DNA of 64,000 nt from an uncultured Roseburia sp. (GTDB taxonomy: Bacteria > Bacillota > Clostridia > Lachnospirales > Lachnospiraceae), in NCBI GenBank assembly GCA_910577925.1, contig CAJTOI010000004.1, positions 62,001 to 126,000 on the forward strand, written 5' to 3'. Below the pieces are notes generated by a model. It was not told the origin of the DNA and did no database searches. It saw only the letters and a program-made list of their open reading frames with translations. Shown piece after piece: positions 45,195 through 53,478 of the stretch. The translations under genes and the position numbers were made by a program. Each line of letters begins with the position of its first letter. Within the stretch, counting starts at the first letter, position 1.

Positions 45195-47177
45195 CTACAG
45201 ATCCCGCAGCATATTTTTGAGTTCCACCATCTTATCGCGGTACTCCGCAGCCGCCTCAAAGTTCAGATCCGCAGCCGCCTTCTGCATCTTCTTCTGAATG
45301 TCCGCAATCAGCTTTGTAAGCTCGTCGCGGCTCATCGACTCCGGATCTTTCTTGAAGTTCATCTCCTCCTGCGCCACTTTCTTCGACACGGAGATCAATT
45401 CTCTGACCGATTTCCGGATAGTGGTCGGCGTAATGCCGTGCGCCTCATTGTACGCCTGCTGCAGTTTGCGGCGGCGCTCCGTCTCCTCAATCGCCACGCG
45501 CATTGAGTCCGTGATGGTATCCGCATACATAATGACATGTCCCTCACTGTTGCGGGCCGCGCGACCGATCGTCTGAATCAGCGAGGTCTCCGAGCGCAGG
45601 AAGCCCTCCTTGTCCGCGTCCAAAATCGCCACAAGCGTAATCTCCGGAATGTCCAGTCCCTCGCGGAGCAGGTTGATTCCCACCAGCACGTCAAATACAT
45701 CCAGACGCAGATCTCTGATAATCTCCGCGCGCTCCAGCGTATCGATATCGGAGTGCAGATACTTGACGCGGATTCCGACCTCACGCATATAATCGGTCAG
45801 ATCCTCTGCCATTTTCTTTGTCAGCGTCGTGATCAGAACCTTGTTGTGATTTTTGACCTCTTTGTTCACCTCGCCGATAAGATCGTCAATCTGTCCCTCG
45901 ACCGGCCGCACCGCAATCTCCGGGTCAAGCAGTCCCGTAGGCCGGATAATCTGCTCCGTCCGGAGCAGCTCGTGCTCATTCTCGTAGACATTCGGCGTCG
46001 CGGACACAAACATCATCTGATCTATTTTACTCTCAAATTCCTCAAAATTCAACGGCCGGTTATCCTTCGCCGAAGGCAGGCGGAAACCGTAATCCACGAG
46101 CGTAGATTTCCGGGACTGATCGCCCGCATACATTCCGCGCACCTGCGGAATCGTAATATGGGACTCATCCACTATAATCAGGAAATCATCCCTGAAATAA
46201 TCTATCAGCGTATGCGGCGTCGCGCCCTCCGGCAGCCCTGCGAGGTGCCTCGAATAATTCTCTATGCCGCTGCAGAATCCGGTTTCTTTTAACATCTCGA
46301 TATCAAAATTGGTCCGCTCGGCAATGCGCTGCGCCTCCAGGAGCTTGTCCTCGCCCTTGAAGTACCGCACACGCTCTGCAAGCTCCGTCTCAATGTCGCC
46401 GCACGCCCGCAGAATCTTTTCCTGCGGTACGACATAGTGTGACGCCGGAAACACGGCAAAATGCTCCAGCCGACACTTTATCTCTCCGGTCAGGACGTCA
46501 ATCTCCGTAATCCGGTCGATCTCGTCTCCAAAAAATTCCACCCGAACGGCCGTGTCGCCGAAGTTTGCCGGAAAAATCTCCAGCACGTCTCCCCGCACCC
46601 GAAATGTTCCCCGGTGAAAGTCCATCTCGTTTCTCGTGTACTGAATATCAATCAGCGCCCGTATCACGTCGTCTCTGTCGCGCTCCTGCCCGGGCCGCAG
46701 CGATACCATCATGTTCAGATAATCATCCGGGCTGCCCAGACCGTAAATACAGGAAACAGACGCAATGACAATGACATCCCTGCGCTCCACAAGCGCCGCC
46801 GTAGCCGACAGCCGCAGCTTATCGATCTCCTCGTTAATCGCGGAGTCCTTCGCGATATAAGTGTCTGTCTGCGGCACGTAAGCCTCCGGCTGGTAATAAT
46901 CGTAGTAGGACACAAAGTATTCTACTGCATTATTGGGAAAAAATTCTTTAAATTCTCCATATAATTGGGCCGCCAATGTCTTGTTATGCGCTATGACAAG
47001 TGTTGGTTTATTTAATTGTTGGATAACATTTGCCATCGTAAAAGTTTTGCCGGAACCGGTGACACCGAGAAGGGTCTGGAACTGATTGCCCTCTTTAAAA
47101 CCTTTTACTAATTCTTCGATTGCCTGCGGCTGGTCACCAGTGGGGGCGTATTGTGATACTAATTCAAAATGATCCAC
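45195..47177 (-). CDS. uvrB: Excinuclease ABC subunit B, mosaic 5' end
   Basis: A 660-residue helicase-like protein that receives damage from UvrA and positions UvrC. Walker A GVTGSGKT is at about 38-45, the beta-hairpin region follows FVSYYDYYQPEAY (about 91-103), and the C-terminal UVR motif is intact. It starts with GTG at 47177, about 9 nt after AGGAG. The first 85-90 codons are AT-rich and use codons unlike the GC-rich rest. A decayed copy of the same 5' segment lies at 50200-50444, so this end was probably supplied by an inserted element. Confidence 0.97.
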   Translation of the reverse strand: MDHFELVSQYAPTGDQPQAIEELVKGFKEGNQFQTLLGVTGSGKTFTMANVIQQLNKPTLVIAHNKTLAAQLYGEFKEFFPNNAVEYFVSYYDYYQPEAYVPQTDTYIAKDSAINEEIDKLRLSATAALVERRDVIVIASVSCIYGLGSPDDYLNMMVSLRPGQERDRDDVIRALIDIQYTRNEMDFHRGTFRVRGDVLEIFPANFGDTAVRVEFFGDEIDRITEIDVLTGEIKCRLEHFAVFPASHYVVPQEKILRACGDIETELAERVRYFKGEDKLLEAQRIAERTNFDIEMLKETGFCSGIENYSRHLAGLPEGATPHTLIDYFRDDFLIIVDESHITIPQVRGMYAGDQSRKSTLVDYGFRLPSAKDNRPLNFEEFESKIDQMMFVSATPNVYENEHELLRTEQIIRPTGLLDPEIAVRPVEGQIDDLIGEVNKEVKNHNKVLITTLTKKMAEDLTDYMREVGIRVKYLHSDIDTLERAEIIRDLRLDVFDVLVGINLLREGLDIPEITLVAILDADKEGFLRSETSLIQTIGRAARNSEGHVIMYADTITDSMRVAIEETERRRKLQQAYNEAHGITPTTIRKSVRELISVSKKVAQEEMNFKKDPESMSRDELTKLIADIQKKMQKAAADLNFEAAAEYRDKMVELKNMLRDL

Positions 47178-47230
47178 GATAATAATCTCCTATACGAACT
47201 GTTCTATTTTGAAAATATCTTTTCTTCTTT

Positions 47231-48937
47231 TTATAGAATAATATCTTTTATCACTTCAACTATTTCATTATCAAATTCATCTTTTTGAAATTCTGAAATG
47301 ATTTGGGATATAGATAAATTCAAAGAAAACTTTTGCTTAAACCAATTATTCAAACATCTAATGAATTCTTTTCCTCCAACTAACGCCAACTTATTTTCTA
47401 AATTTGTCCACATATCTTTCATATATCCTCTAGCTTCAGCATTTGCGGTACTTATATCTATTTTCCTATATTTCAAAATATGCTCCGCATATTGATCAAA
47501 CACGCGATCCTCATATGTATCAACAAGTTTTTCGAGTTCTTTTAAAAAAATCCCATATTTTTCCTTTGGTTGATGTGATAATCGAAATAACACTTGAGGT
47601 TCTAACAAATAATTTTCTAATTCTTTTCTCTTCCAGATGTGCAAATCCAAATAATTATCATGTGCTTCTTCATACTTTTTCTCTATCATATCTTTTGGGT
47701 AATAATCACTATCTAATATACAAATACATTTTATCATTCCTTTTGTTTCTTCATAAAATAATTTTGAAGTTCCAAATGCTTCCCTCAAATTATGAAATCC
47801 ATTCAATGACACATGCGGCAATGTTTCTAACGAATCCATATGATTCCCCAATATCACTTCTGCTATCTTTGTCATTATTTTTAAATCTTTCCCCTCAACG
47901 AAAAGACATTTTCTAGCATCACCCAATCGCATCAATGCTAAATTATTTACTGTTCCTATTTCATCAATAATTTTTTGAACTGCACGCAGATCTGTTGCAT
48001 ATCGCATTTTTCTTTTCTTTTTATTTATCGTTATAATATCTTTAGAATCTAATTCCGAAATAATTTCTATTGAGTGAGTTGCTATTATTACTTGCGAATA
48101 CCTCCTTTTCACAAGTCTAATTAACTTTCTTTGAAGATCTGGGTGCATATATACATCTGGCTCGTCTAAAATAACAGTCACATTTTCTTTTGTTCTTGCC
48201 AAAAACCACATGATTTGTAGCCACATTTGCAAACCGCTTCCCATCAAACCAATTTCAGCATAAAAATCAGCATCACATATATATAAAGCTAATATATCTA
48301 AAACCGGCTCATATTCTATTGCATTTATTCGTAGCCCACTCCAAGTATTTTCTGCCAGTTTGACAAACTCATCCCAATAATCAGATTTATAGTTGTATAC
48401 TTCATTTCTAAAATGCCTAGAGGATAGATACGTTTCTTTATCCTTATCAACGGTTTCTATTGCAAGCCTTTTTTCGTTTTCCTTTATCAATCCAATTTGA
48501 GGAAGAATTGAAACACTAAATTCAATAGCTTTTAAAGCCATTCCTCTATTCCTAATGCATTTCCCATTCTTATCATATACTACGGCATATGCATATGATT
48601 TATTAGCATAGATATAAATCTTTACATTATTCTCAAAGACAGCTTGCACTTGAGCGTTTACATCTTCATATCTATATACCACCCCTCGCAAATCAATTTT
48701 CAGTTTTTCTACTTCTAAACGAAAACCTTGTTCTCGTATAGGACGACCGAACTCTTTGGGTAAATCTCTATATGTTGTATGCGTACATTTACGTACGGAC
48801 ATTGCAACCATTCTTAGCGCTTCAATTAAAGAAGATTTTCCTGCGTTATTCTTCTCTACAATAGCAGAAATATTTTTAAACTGAATTGTAGTATTTTCAA
48901 AACAACGGTAATTCAATAAATGTATACTTTTTATCAT
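47231..48937 (-). CDS. AAA (ABC-type) ATPase with TOPRIM-like domain, OLD or fused PARIS-like
   Basis: A 568-residue predicted defence protein. The N-terminal ATPase has Walker A EKNNAGKSS (28-36), a GSGLQ signature (233-237), Walker B VTVILDEPDVYMHP (253-266) and ATHS (286-289). The C-terminal part resembles TOPRIM/DUF4435 nucleases: LFVEGKD with Glu348, LDSDYY with Asp409/411, and ELENYLL (439-445). OLD nucleases and the AriA-AriB pair of PARIS both combine these domains; the single chain could be an OLD protein or a fused AriAB. It is AT-rich, unlike the flanking genes. It lies 53 nt upstream of uvrB. Confidence 0.75.
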   Translation of the reverse strand: MIKSIHLLNYRCFENTTIQFKNISAIVEKNNAGKSSLIEALRMVAMSVRKCTHTTYRDLPKEFGRPIREQGFRLEVEKLKIDLRGVVYRYEDVNAQVQAVFENNVKIYIYANKSYAYAVVYDKNGKCIRNRGMALKAIEFSVSILPQIGLIKENEKRLAIETVDKDKETYLSSRHFRNEVYNYKSDYWDEFVKLAENTWSGLRINAIEYEPVLDILALYICDADFYAEIGLMGSGLQMWLQIMWFLARTKENVTVILDEPDVYMHPDLQRKLIRLVKRRYSQVIIATHSIEIISELDSKDIITINKKKRKMRYATDLRAVQKIIDEIGTVNNLALMRLGDARKCLFVEGKDLKIMTKIAEVILGNHMDSLETLPHVSLNGFHNLREAFGTSKLFYEETKGMIKCICILDSDYYPKDMIEKKYEEAHDNYLDLHIWKRKELENYLLEPQVLFRLSHQPKEKYGIFLKELEKLVDTYEDRVFDQYAEHILKYRKIDISTANAEARGYMKDMWTNLENKLALVGGKEFIRCLNNWFKQKFSLNLSISQIISEFQKDEFDNEIVEVIKDIIL

Positions 48938-49101
48938 TCTTCCACCTTCTCCCTAGTTTTTTATAGAAATCTTTTATCCGGCTTGCGTTCAATTCCCACA
49001 AAAGTTCTTATAGTCTTATATCAAGCAGCTATTTAGAGGTGTTTTCATATGTCTTCCTCCCTGTTAAAATCTGAAAAATAATTTATATAGACCATCTTTT
49101 A

Positions 49102-50103
49102 TTATTCCCCTTTCAAATATCTTTCCACTTCCCGATCAAATTCAGAAATATACTCTTTATCCTGTTTCAACCGAAACACTTCATATTCTTTCTCCGCTTT
49201 CTTCATAGCCGTTTCATGTGATATCTTTCCCTTTCCATCCAACACTTCCCGTCGATTATTCACTAAAAACTGATCCGTCTGTTCTACCCAATCCTGCATA
49301 CTCATTAAAATTTCGTCTTCAGCCATTAACTCCGCATAATCAATGAACATTGTTACTAACCTGTTTAAGCGGGACAATTCCTTTTCGTTCAAATAGTTTT
49401 TAGCAATACCTATATCCCTTTTTAATATTTTACCCTCTGGCGCATCCTTCCAGGTTGTCAATCCCATAGCCGGTTTTTCTGAATCTGCACGTTCAAATAT
49501 CAATTCTGCTGCTGTCTTTCCGGCAACTGCAAAATGAAGTTTATTCTGGACGAAAGCATAGAAGTTCTTTGTAATGTCACTATTTTTATCGTAATCATAA
49601 CTGCATTGTTCAAATATATCTGTAATTTTCTGATATGCTCTGCGTTCACTTGCCCTAATTTCACGAATACGTTCCAGTAACTCGTCAAAATAGTCTTTTC
49701 CAAAAGGCTTTCCATTCTTTAACATCTCATCATTTAATACAAACCCTTTAATAATATACTCTTTTAAAGTATTTGTCGCCCATTGGCGAAATCTTGTCGC
49801 TTTCTTTGAATTCACACGATATCCAACTGCAATAATCGCATCCAGATTATAAAATTCCTGCATACGCTTAACATTTCTCTGTCCCTCTTTTTGAACTATT
49901 TCCATTTTGGAAACAGTTGATTTTTTTATTAGCTCTTCTTCTTCATAAATATTAATTAAATGTTTAGAAATTGCAGGCACATTTACGCCAAACAACTCTG
50001 CCATTGCCTTTTGCGTCATCCAAAAAGTCTCATTTTCAAAAATAACATTTACACATATATTTGTATTTTCTATCTGATATAATACAATGTCATGCTGATT
50101 CAT
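49102..50103 (-). CDS. RhuM family protein
   Basis: A 333-residue cytosolic protein of the virulence RhuM family. Typical features are the N-terminal FWMTQKAMAELFGVNVPAI (a helix-turn-helix-like segment), then FYNLDAIIAVGYRVNSKKAT and FRQWATNTLKEYI. The family is often found in genomic islands and near restriction or toxin genes, but its biochemical role is unresolved. It is AT-rich and lies 164 nt upstream of the ATPase gene in the same direction. It may be regulatory or a defence component. Confidence 0.85.
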   Translation of the reverse strand: MNQHDIVLYQIENTNICVNVIFENETFWMTQKAMAELFGVNVPAISKHLINIYEEEELIKKSTVSKMEIVQKEGQRNVKRMQEFYNLDAIIAVGYRVNSKKATRFRQWATNTLKEYIIKGFVLNDEMLKNGKPFGKDYFDELLERIREIRASERRAYQKITDIFEQCSYDYDKNSDITKNFYAFVQNKLHFAVAGKTAAELIFERADSEKPAMGLTTWKDAPEGKILKRDIGIAKNYLNEKELSRLNRLVTMFIDYAELMAEDEILMSMQDWVEQTDQFLVNNRREVLDGKGKISHETAMKKAEKEYEVFRLKQDKEYISEFDREVERYLKGE

Positions 50104-50199
50104 ACCTATTCTCCATTTCCAGCCTTTTCATCTATTGTAGTTATTCGATATTATCGAATAACTGATTCTATTTAAATTCACCATGCAAGAAATTAGAAG

Positions 50200-50444
50200 A
50201 CAACGTACTCCACTGCATTATTTGGAAAAAAATCTTTAAATTCCCCATATAACTGTGCCGTTAATCTCTTGTTATGCGCTATGACAAGTGTTGGTTTATT
50301 TAATTGCTGGATGACATTTGCCATCGTAATAGTTTTGCCGGGAACCCGTAACTCCGAGAAGGGTCTGGAACTGATTGCCCTCTTTAAAACCTTTTACTAA
50401 TTCTTCGATTGCCTGCGGCTGGTCGCCGGTTGGAGCGTCTAGTA
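50200..50444 (-). pseudogene. Decayed second copy of the uvrB 5' segment
   Basis: This stretch matches the 5' part of uvrB (46918-47158) at roughly 90% identity by eye, including a stretch of almost 70 identical bases. It covers codons of about 11 to 90 and has no start codon. One extra base in the Walker A region shifts the frame. Its inner edge coincides with the composition break in uvrB, so it looks like the displaced old end of the target gene or of an earlier insertion. Confidence 0.9.
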
Positions 50445-50490
50445 TTATCCGGTCATTTGGTTTTCCATTATAACATATAAATCAAAAATA

Positions 50491-50528
50491 GTACAGACAA
50501 AATCGAACTTTTGTTCTGTACCATTTTA
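50491..50528 (-). terminator. Rho-independent terminator after the ABC-F remnant
   Basis: An inverted repeat with arms GTACAGACAAAA and TTTTGTTCTGTAC (one extra base) is followed on the minus strand by TATTTTT. It lies 120 bp beyond the ABC-F remnant, whose original transcript it probably ended. Confidence 0.6.
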
Positions 50529-50639
50529 TTAAGATTTCACTTATGGGTAACTGCTATTGATATTCCGGGAAATATTTCCGTTTTGACAATTCATTCATAC
50601 TCCATCTCTCAATCTGTATCTCTGTGCCATACGCTTCCC

Positions 50640-50881
50640 TCGTCCAGATTCAGAATTATCGTTGATACCCCCCTGCAAAAAATACTCATCATGTTCAATT
50701 AACAAAACTGTTGGCCGAACCAGCTCAAACGCTTTTCCTATTTGCATTCTGATATTCTTCCTTTCCGCAAATATCTAAATGATTCGTAGGCTCATCAAGT
50801 AAAACAAAAGAATTGCTTTTAAAAAAAAGTGCGATTATCAGGGCTTTTGTCTGTTCACCACTGGATAATGTCTCAAAACTT
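50640..50881 (-). pseudogene. Remnant of an ABC-F ATPase gene
   Basis: Translation in one minus frame gives FETLSSGEQTKALI, then FVLLDEPTNHLD, the signature and Walker B region of an ABC-F protein. A stop and frame change follow, after which another frame gives TVLLIEHDEYFLQ, the usual HDR/H-loop position. The wording is closest to ribosome-protection ABC-F proteins (Lsa/Vga-like). The 5' part is missing: the remnant begins directly after the stop of the gene at 50882, so a deletion joined the two. Confidence 0.8.
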
Positions 50882-51475
50882 CTACTTGATTATTTGTAAC
50901 ATAGCTGCAATGTCCTCAGCTGCCATTGTTACTTTTGACTTTTCGATTAAGATGTTTCCCCCTGTCATGATGTATGACGGCATTACTCGAATACCCCTAT
51001 AATAGATTTCGCTGTTCCGCAATTTATAGGTGGAAACGGCAGGAATCACATTTTTCTTTGTTGACTTTTTCGCAATCATGTTAAAGGCTTTCTTTGCAAC
51101 ATCACCCATAAGCATAATAACCTTTATATCGGGGAATAAAGAAAGCTCTGCTTCTAAATAAGGCAGACTGTTTTCTATACTGCTTTTGTCAATGGCATAT
51201 TCTGTCTTTGGGGTTTTTACGGCATTTGTGAGGTAGATCCCCTTCTGCAATATGTCTTGTATGCAAGCAACCTCTGTCCCCGCCCCCCGCAAAAGCGGAA
51301 TCGTTGTTTTCAGATAATCAGCGTCGGGAGTTCCATAGAAATCCTGTAAGGGGTCAGCGGGGACAACTTCATTTATCATAATTGCCTTAATTGTAAGCGG
51401 ATCAATGTCAATGTCATTCAGATAAATGCCGTCTGCTATACCTACTTTCGTTTCAAGTTCTTTTTTGATATTCAT
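50882..51475 (-). CDS. Uracil-DNA glycosylase superfamily protein
   Basis: A 197-residue cytosolic protein. AIMINEVVPADP near residue 31-42 resembles motif 1 of UDG-fold proteins and VIMLMGDVAKKAFN (about 118-131) the conserved second strand; YLTNAVKTPK resembles the substrate-loop region. It lacks the canonical GQDPYH of family 1, so it may be a family 4/5-like or divergent member that need not remove uracil. It has its own promoter, an inverted repeat around 51559-51592. Downstream it abuts an ABC-F remnant. Confidence 0.6.
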   Translation of the reverse strand: MNIKKELETKVGIADGIYLNDIDIDPLTIKAIMINEVVPADPLQDFYGTPDADYLKTTIPLLRGAGTEVACIQDILQKGIYLTNAVKTPKTEYAIDKSSIENSLPYLEAELSLFPDIKVIMLMGDVAKKAFNMIAKKSTKKNVIPAVSTYKLRNSEIYYRGIRVMPSYIMTGGNILIEKSKVTMAAEDIAAMLQIIK

Positions 51476-51554
51476 ATCTTTATTCTCCTTTAGGCAATGC
51501 AGTATTCGAAACAGTCTACTTTCCTGCAGCTCATCTCTTTCATAGCCTCATTAT

Positions 51555-51592
51555 ATTACAATAATCCTGACAACGCTGTGTCAAGGTTATTG
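51555..51592 (-). promoter_or_regulatory. Promoter overlapped by an inverted repeat
   Basis: Minus-strand TTGACA, an 18-bp spacer and TGTAAT lie about 80 bp upstream of the glycosylase-like gene. A 14-bp inverted repeat (12 of 14 paired, arms near CAATAA and TTATTG) spans 51559-51592 and covers the promoter, which suggests a bound regulator. Confidence 0.5.
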
Positions 51593-51716
51593 TAAATTTT
51601 ATTTTGGCTGACTGATAAATCCGTATAGACATATTTAATTTGTACTGCCATCCCCGATTTTTTAGCCATAAGAATTGCAAAAATGCCTGACCGCTACATT
51701 ATGGCACAGAGAAACT

Positions 51717-52484
51717 TTAAATGAAAAGCTCGTTATCCTTTCTTTCAGAACAGGCTTTTTTGAGCGCCAGCGCTGCTGCCGAAACCATTGCTCTGTTTAC
51801 TTTACGGGCTGTCTGCGGACACTGCACAACACACCTCATACAAGAAATACACTTTTTGCTGTCTGCACATTTTATATTTTCCTTGCTGATTGCCTGCGCC
51901 GGACACTTTTCGGCACAGAGGCCGCAGCCGACACACGTATCAGCGGCTTTCGGAACTAACCCGACACCGCCGGCTTTCTTGTACGGACGATTACCGGGTA
52001 TCTGAAATTCGGACATGCCTGCATTGCCAGATTCTATTTTTTCAAGAATCTTTCCTGCAAAACCGCGCAGCTCCTCCCTGTCTTTCTGATCGGGTCTGCC
52101 CGCTGCGTACTGGTGCATAATCGAATGTTCCGCGATTGCCGAAATCGCTGCAATTACATTAAAATTACTTTGTTCCGCAAGATCTTTTAATTCAAGGAGC
52201 GTATCCTCGTATGCCCGGTTTCCATACACGCAGACGATAACACACTGCGCATGATTCCCATTTATTTTTGTCAGCCGCTCAGCCGCAAGAGCAGGGACTC
52301 GTCCTCCATATGAGGGAACCGCAATAATTGCAATATCATCTGTTTCTAAGTTAAGGAAAGAGTCATCCGTTTCCGCATCAGATAAGTCAATTTTAGCCGC
52401 AGGCTTCTCCAATGCTTTCGTTAAAATTTCTGCAGCTTTTTCGGTTCCTCCTGTTGGGCTGAAAACAATCTGTTTCACTTTCAT
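51717..52484 (-). CDS. EFR1-type flavodoxin/ferredoxin protein
   Basis: A 255-residue electron carrier. The N-terminal flavodoxin-like domain starts MKVKQIVFSPTGGTEKAAE with the flavin phosphate loop SPTGGTEKA. The C-terminal domain has two 4Fe-4S motifs, CVGCGLCAEKCP and CISCMRCVVQCP. Such EFR1 proteins occur in anaerobic Firmicutes and probably shuttle electrons; the partner is unknown. It has a good promoter at 52515-52543 and is encoded as a single gene. Confidence 0.88.
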   Translation of the reverse strand: MKVKQIVFSPTGGTEKAAEILTKALEKPAAKIDLSDAETDDSFLNLETDDIAIIAVPSYGGRVPALAAERLTKINGNHAQCVIVCVYGNRAYEDTLLELKDLAEQSNFNVIAAISAIAEHSIMHQYAAGRPDQKDREELRGFAGKILEKIESGNAGMSEFQIPGNRPYKKAGGVGLVPKAADTCVGCGLCAEKCPAQAISKENIKCADSKKCISCMRCVVQCPQTARKVNRAMVSAAALALKKACSERKDNELFI

Positions 52485-52514
52485 CTCCGTTCCTCCATTT
52501 TTTCGATTTACACC

Positions 52515-52543
52515 ATTATAGCAGTCTTCTGATGTAATATCAA
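52515..52543 (-). promoter_or_regulatory. Sigma-A promoter for the EFR1 gene
   Basis: Minus-strand TTGATA, a 17-bp spacer and TATAAT lie about 35 bp upstream of the start. Confidence 0.8.
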
Positions 52544-52563
52544 GGCTTACACCGATGCAGCTA

Positions 52564-52593
52564 TAAAGCGGTCCATCCTAAGACGAACCGCTT
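52564..52593 (-). terminator. Possible terminator after the XRE operon
   Basis: AAGCGGT and ACCGCTT pair across a 14-nt loop between the small membrane-protein gene and the EFR1 promoter. The T run is short, so efficiency is doubtful. Confidence 0.35.
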
Positions 52594-52618
52594 CATCGAC
52601 ATCAAAAAGTAAATTTTA

Positions 52619-52723
52619 TTATTTCTTTTCTTCCTTTTTCTTCTTTCTGTCCCACCAGGTTCCTGCTAAGGAACAATTTCCGCCTATCACTACAAGAACT
52701 ATCATCATAATCCAAAATTCCAT
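52619..52723 (-). CDS. Very small single-pass membrane protein
   Basis: A 34-residue reading frame, MEFWIMMIVLVVIGGN to a Lys/Glu-rich tail ending KKEEKK. One hydrophobic helix (about residues 2-21) is followed by a strongly charged tail. AGAGGAGA lies about 6 nt before the ATG. It follows the XRE regulator gene by 14 nt and is likely co-expressed with it. I do not recognise a family; a regulator or toxin-like membrane peptide are both possible. Confidence 0.55.
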   Translation of the reverse strand: MEFWIMMIVLVVIGGNCSLAGTWWDRKKKKEEKK

Positions 52724-52737
52724 ACTTCTCTCTCCTC

Positions 52738-53325
52738 TTAATTTGATAAATGTCTGCAGATAAAGATTACAGCCAAACATACAGCAAGGGCAGTTACACC
52801 TGCTAAAAATGCAAATATAATTTTTTGATAATTTCTCTTTCCGATTTCCTGCTGCGTTTCGTCATAAGTTAATTGTTTTCCGTCAATAAATGCCAGAATT
52901 TCTTTACAGGTTTGAATGTCATAATTCTTTTTAAACCTTTCAATCTTACTAGTTGTATACAGTGTTACAGCAAACAGGCACAGCCAAATAATAACTCCAA
53001 CATATCCGTCTATGCTGGCTAAAGGATAAGCGCTCACTGTTACAATGATCAATTCGGCCAGGAAAACAACACTCATCACATTGAATTTTTTAATTGTTTC
53101 TTTTTCAACAATTTCCCTCATCTCCTTTATATCTTCTTTTATAAAATCATCTAAAGATACATGAAAGATCTTGGATAGCATTATTAAACTCTTAACATCA
53201 GGACAGCTTTTATTTGTTTCCCAGTTTGAGATTGTCTGTCTTGAAACAAATATTTTCAGCGCCAACTCTTCCTGAGAAATCTTTTGTTGTTCTCTTAATT
53301 TCTTGATTCGCAATCCAATATCCAT
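52738..53325 (-). CDS. XRE-family regulator with C-terminal membrane segments
   Basis: A 195-residue regulator. Residues about 5-60 form an XRE helix-turn-helix (QQKISQEELALKIFVSRQTI, then SNWETNKSCPDVKSL). Two or three hydrophobic segments follow (about 82-100, 106-124 and 168-190), so it is probably membrane-bound, a layout seen in regulators that sense envelope state. AAAGGAGAA precedes the ATG. Two identical 18-bp palindromes lie upstream at 53370 and 53434, a good case for autoregulation. Confidence 0.85.
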   Translation of the reverse strand: MDIGLRIKKLREQQKISQEELALKIFVSRQTISNWETNKSCPDVKSLIMLSKIFHVSLDDFIKEDIKEMREIVEKETIKKFNVMSVVFLAELIIVTVSAYPLASIDGYVGVIIWLCLFAVTLYTTSKIERFKKNYDIQTCKEILAFIDGKQLTYDETQQEIGKRNYQKIIFAFLAGVTALAVCLAVIFICRHLSN

Positions 53326-53369
53326 CTTGAATCTTCTCCTTTATTGTATCTAAATCCATTCTGTTTGTC

Positions 53370-53387
53370 TGTCAAAAGTCTTTGACA
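53370..53387. promoter_or_regulatory. Palindromic operator copy 1
   Basis: TGTCAAAAGTCTTTGACA: TGTCAAA and TTTGACA are inverted about an AGTC centre. It lies about 45 bp upstream of the XRE gene and is repeated exactly 64 bp away. Confidence 0.7.
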
Positions 53388-53433
53388 CCGGGGTTATCCC
53401 CAAAAAAAATGATTCAGGTAAGACTTTTGGGGC

Positions 53434-53451
53434 TGTCAAAAGTCTTTGACA
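53434..53451. promoter_or_regulatory. Palindromic operator copy 2
   Basis: An exact copy of the 18-bp palindrome at 53370-53387. Between the two copies is a further half-related AAGACTTTTG segment. Confidence 0.7.
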
Positions 53452-53478
53452 CTGCCTTTTTACCTCCCAAAATTACGG

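Larger units (their letters stand above)
46918..50444. mobile_element. Putative element that integrated within uvrB and rebuilt its 5' end
   Basis: The segment begins at the conserved uvrB codons for VEYFVSYYDYYQ, carries an AT-rich replacement of the first 85-90 uvrB codons and a new ribosome site, then an ATPase-TOPRIM gene and a rhuM gene. It ends in a second, decayed uvrB 5' segment that starts at the same codon. This is the pattern left by elements such as SXT in prfC, which integrate near the 5' end of a gene and restore it. No integrase gene is visible, so the call is inference from the duplication and composition. Confidence 0.5.

Noticed and set aside
48938..49101. Gap between the ATPase and rhuM genes
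   Set aside because: I looked for a small gene, promoter or repeat and saw nothing convincing in this AT-rich stretch.
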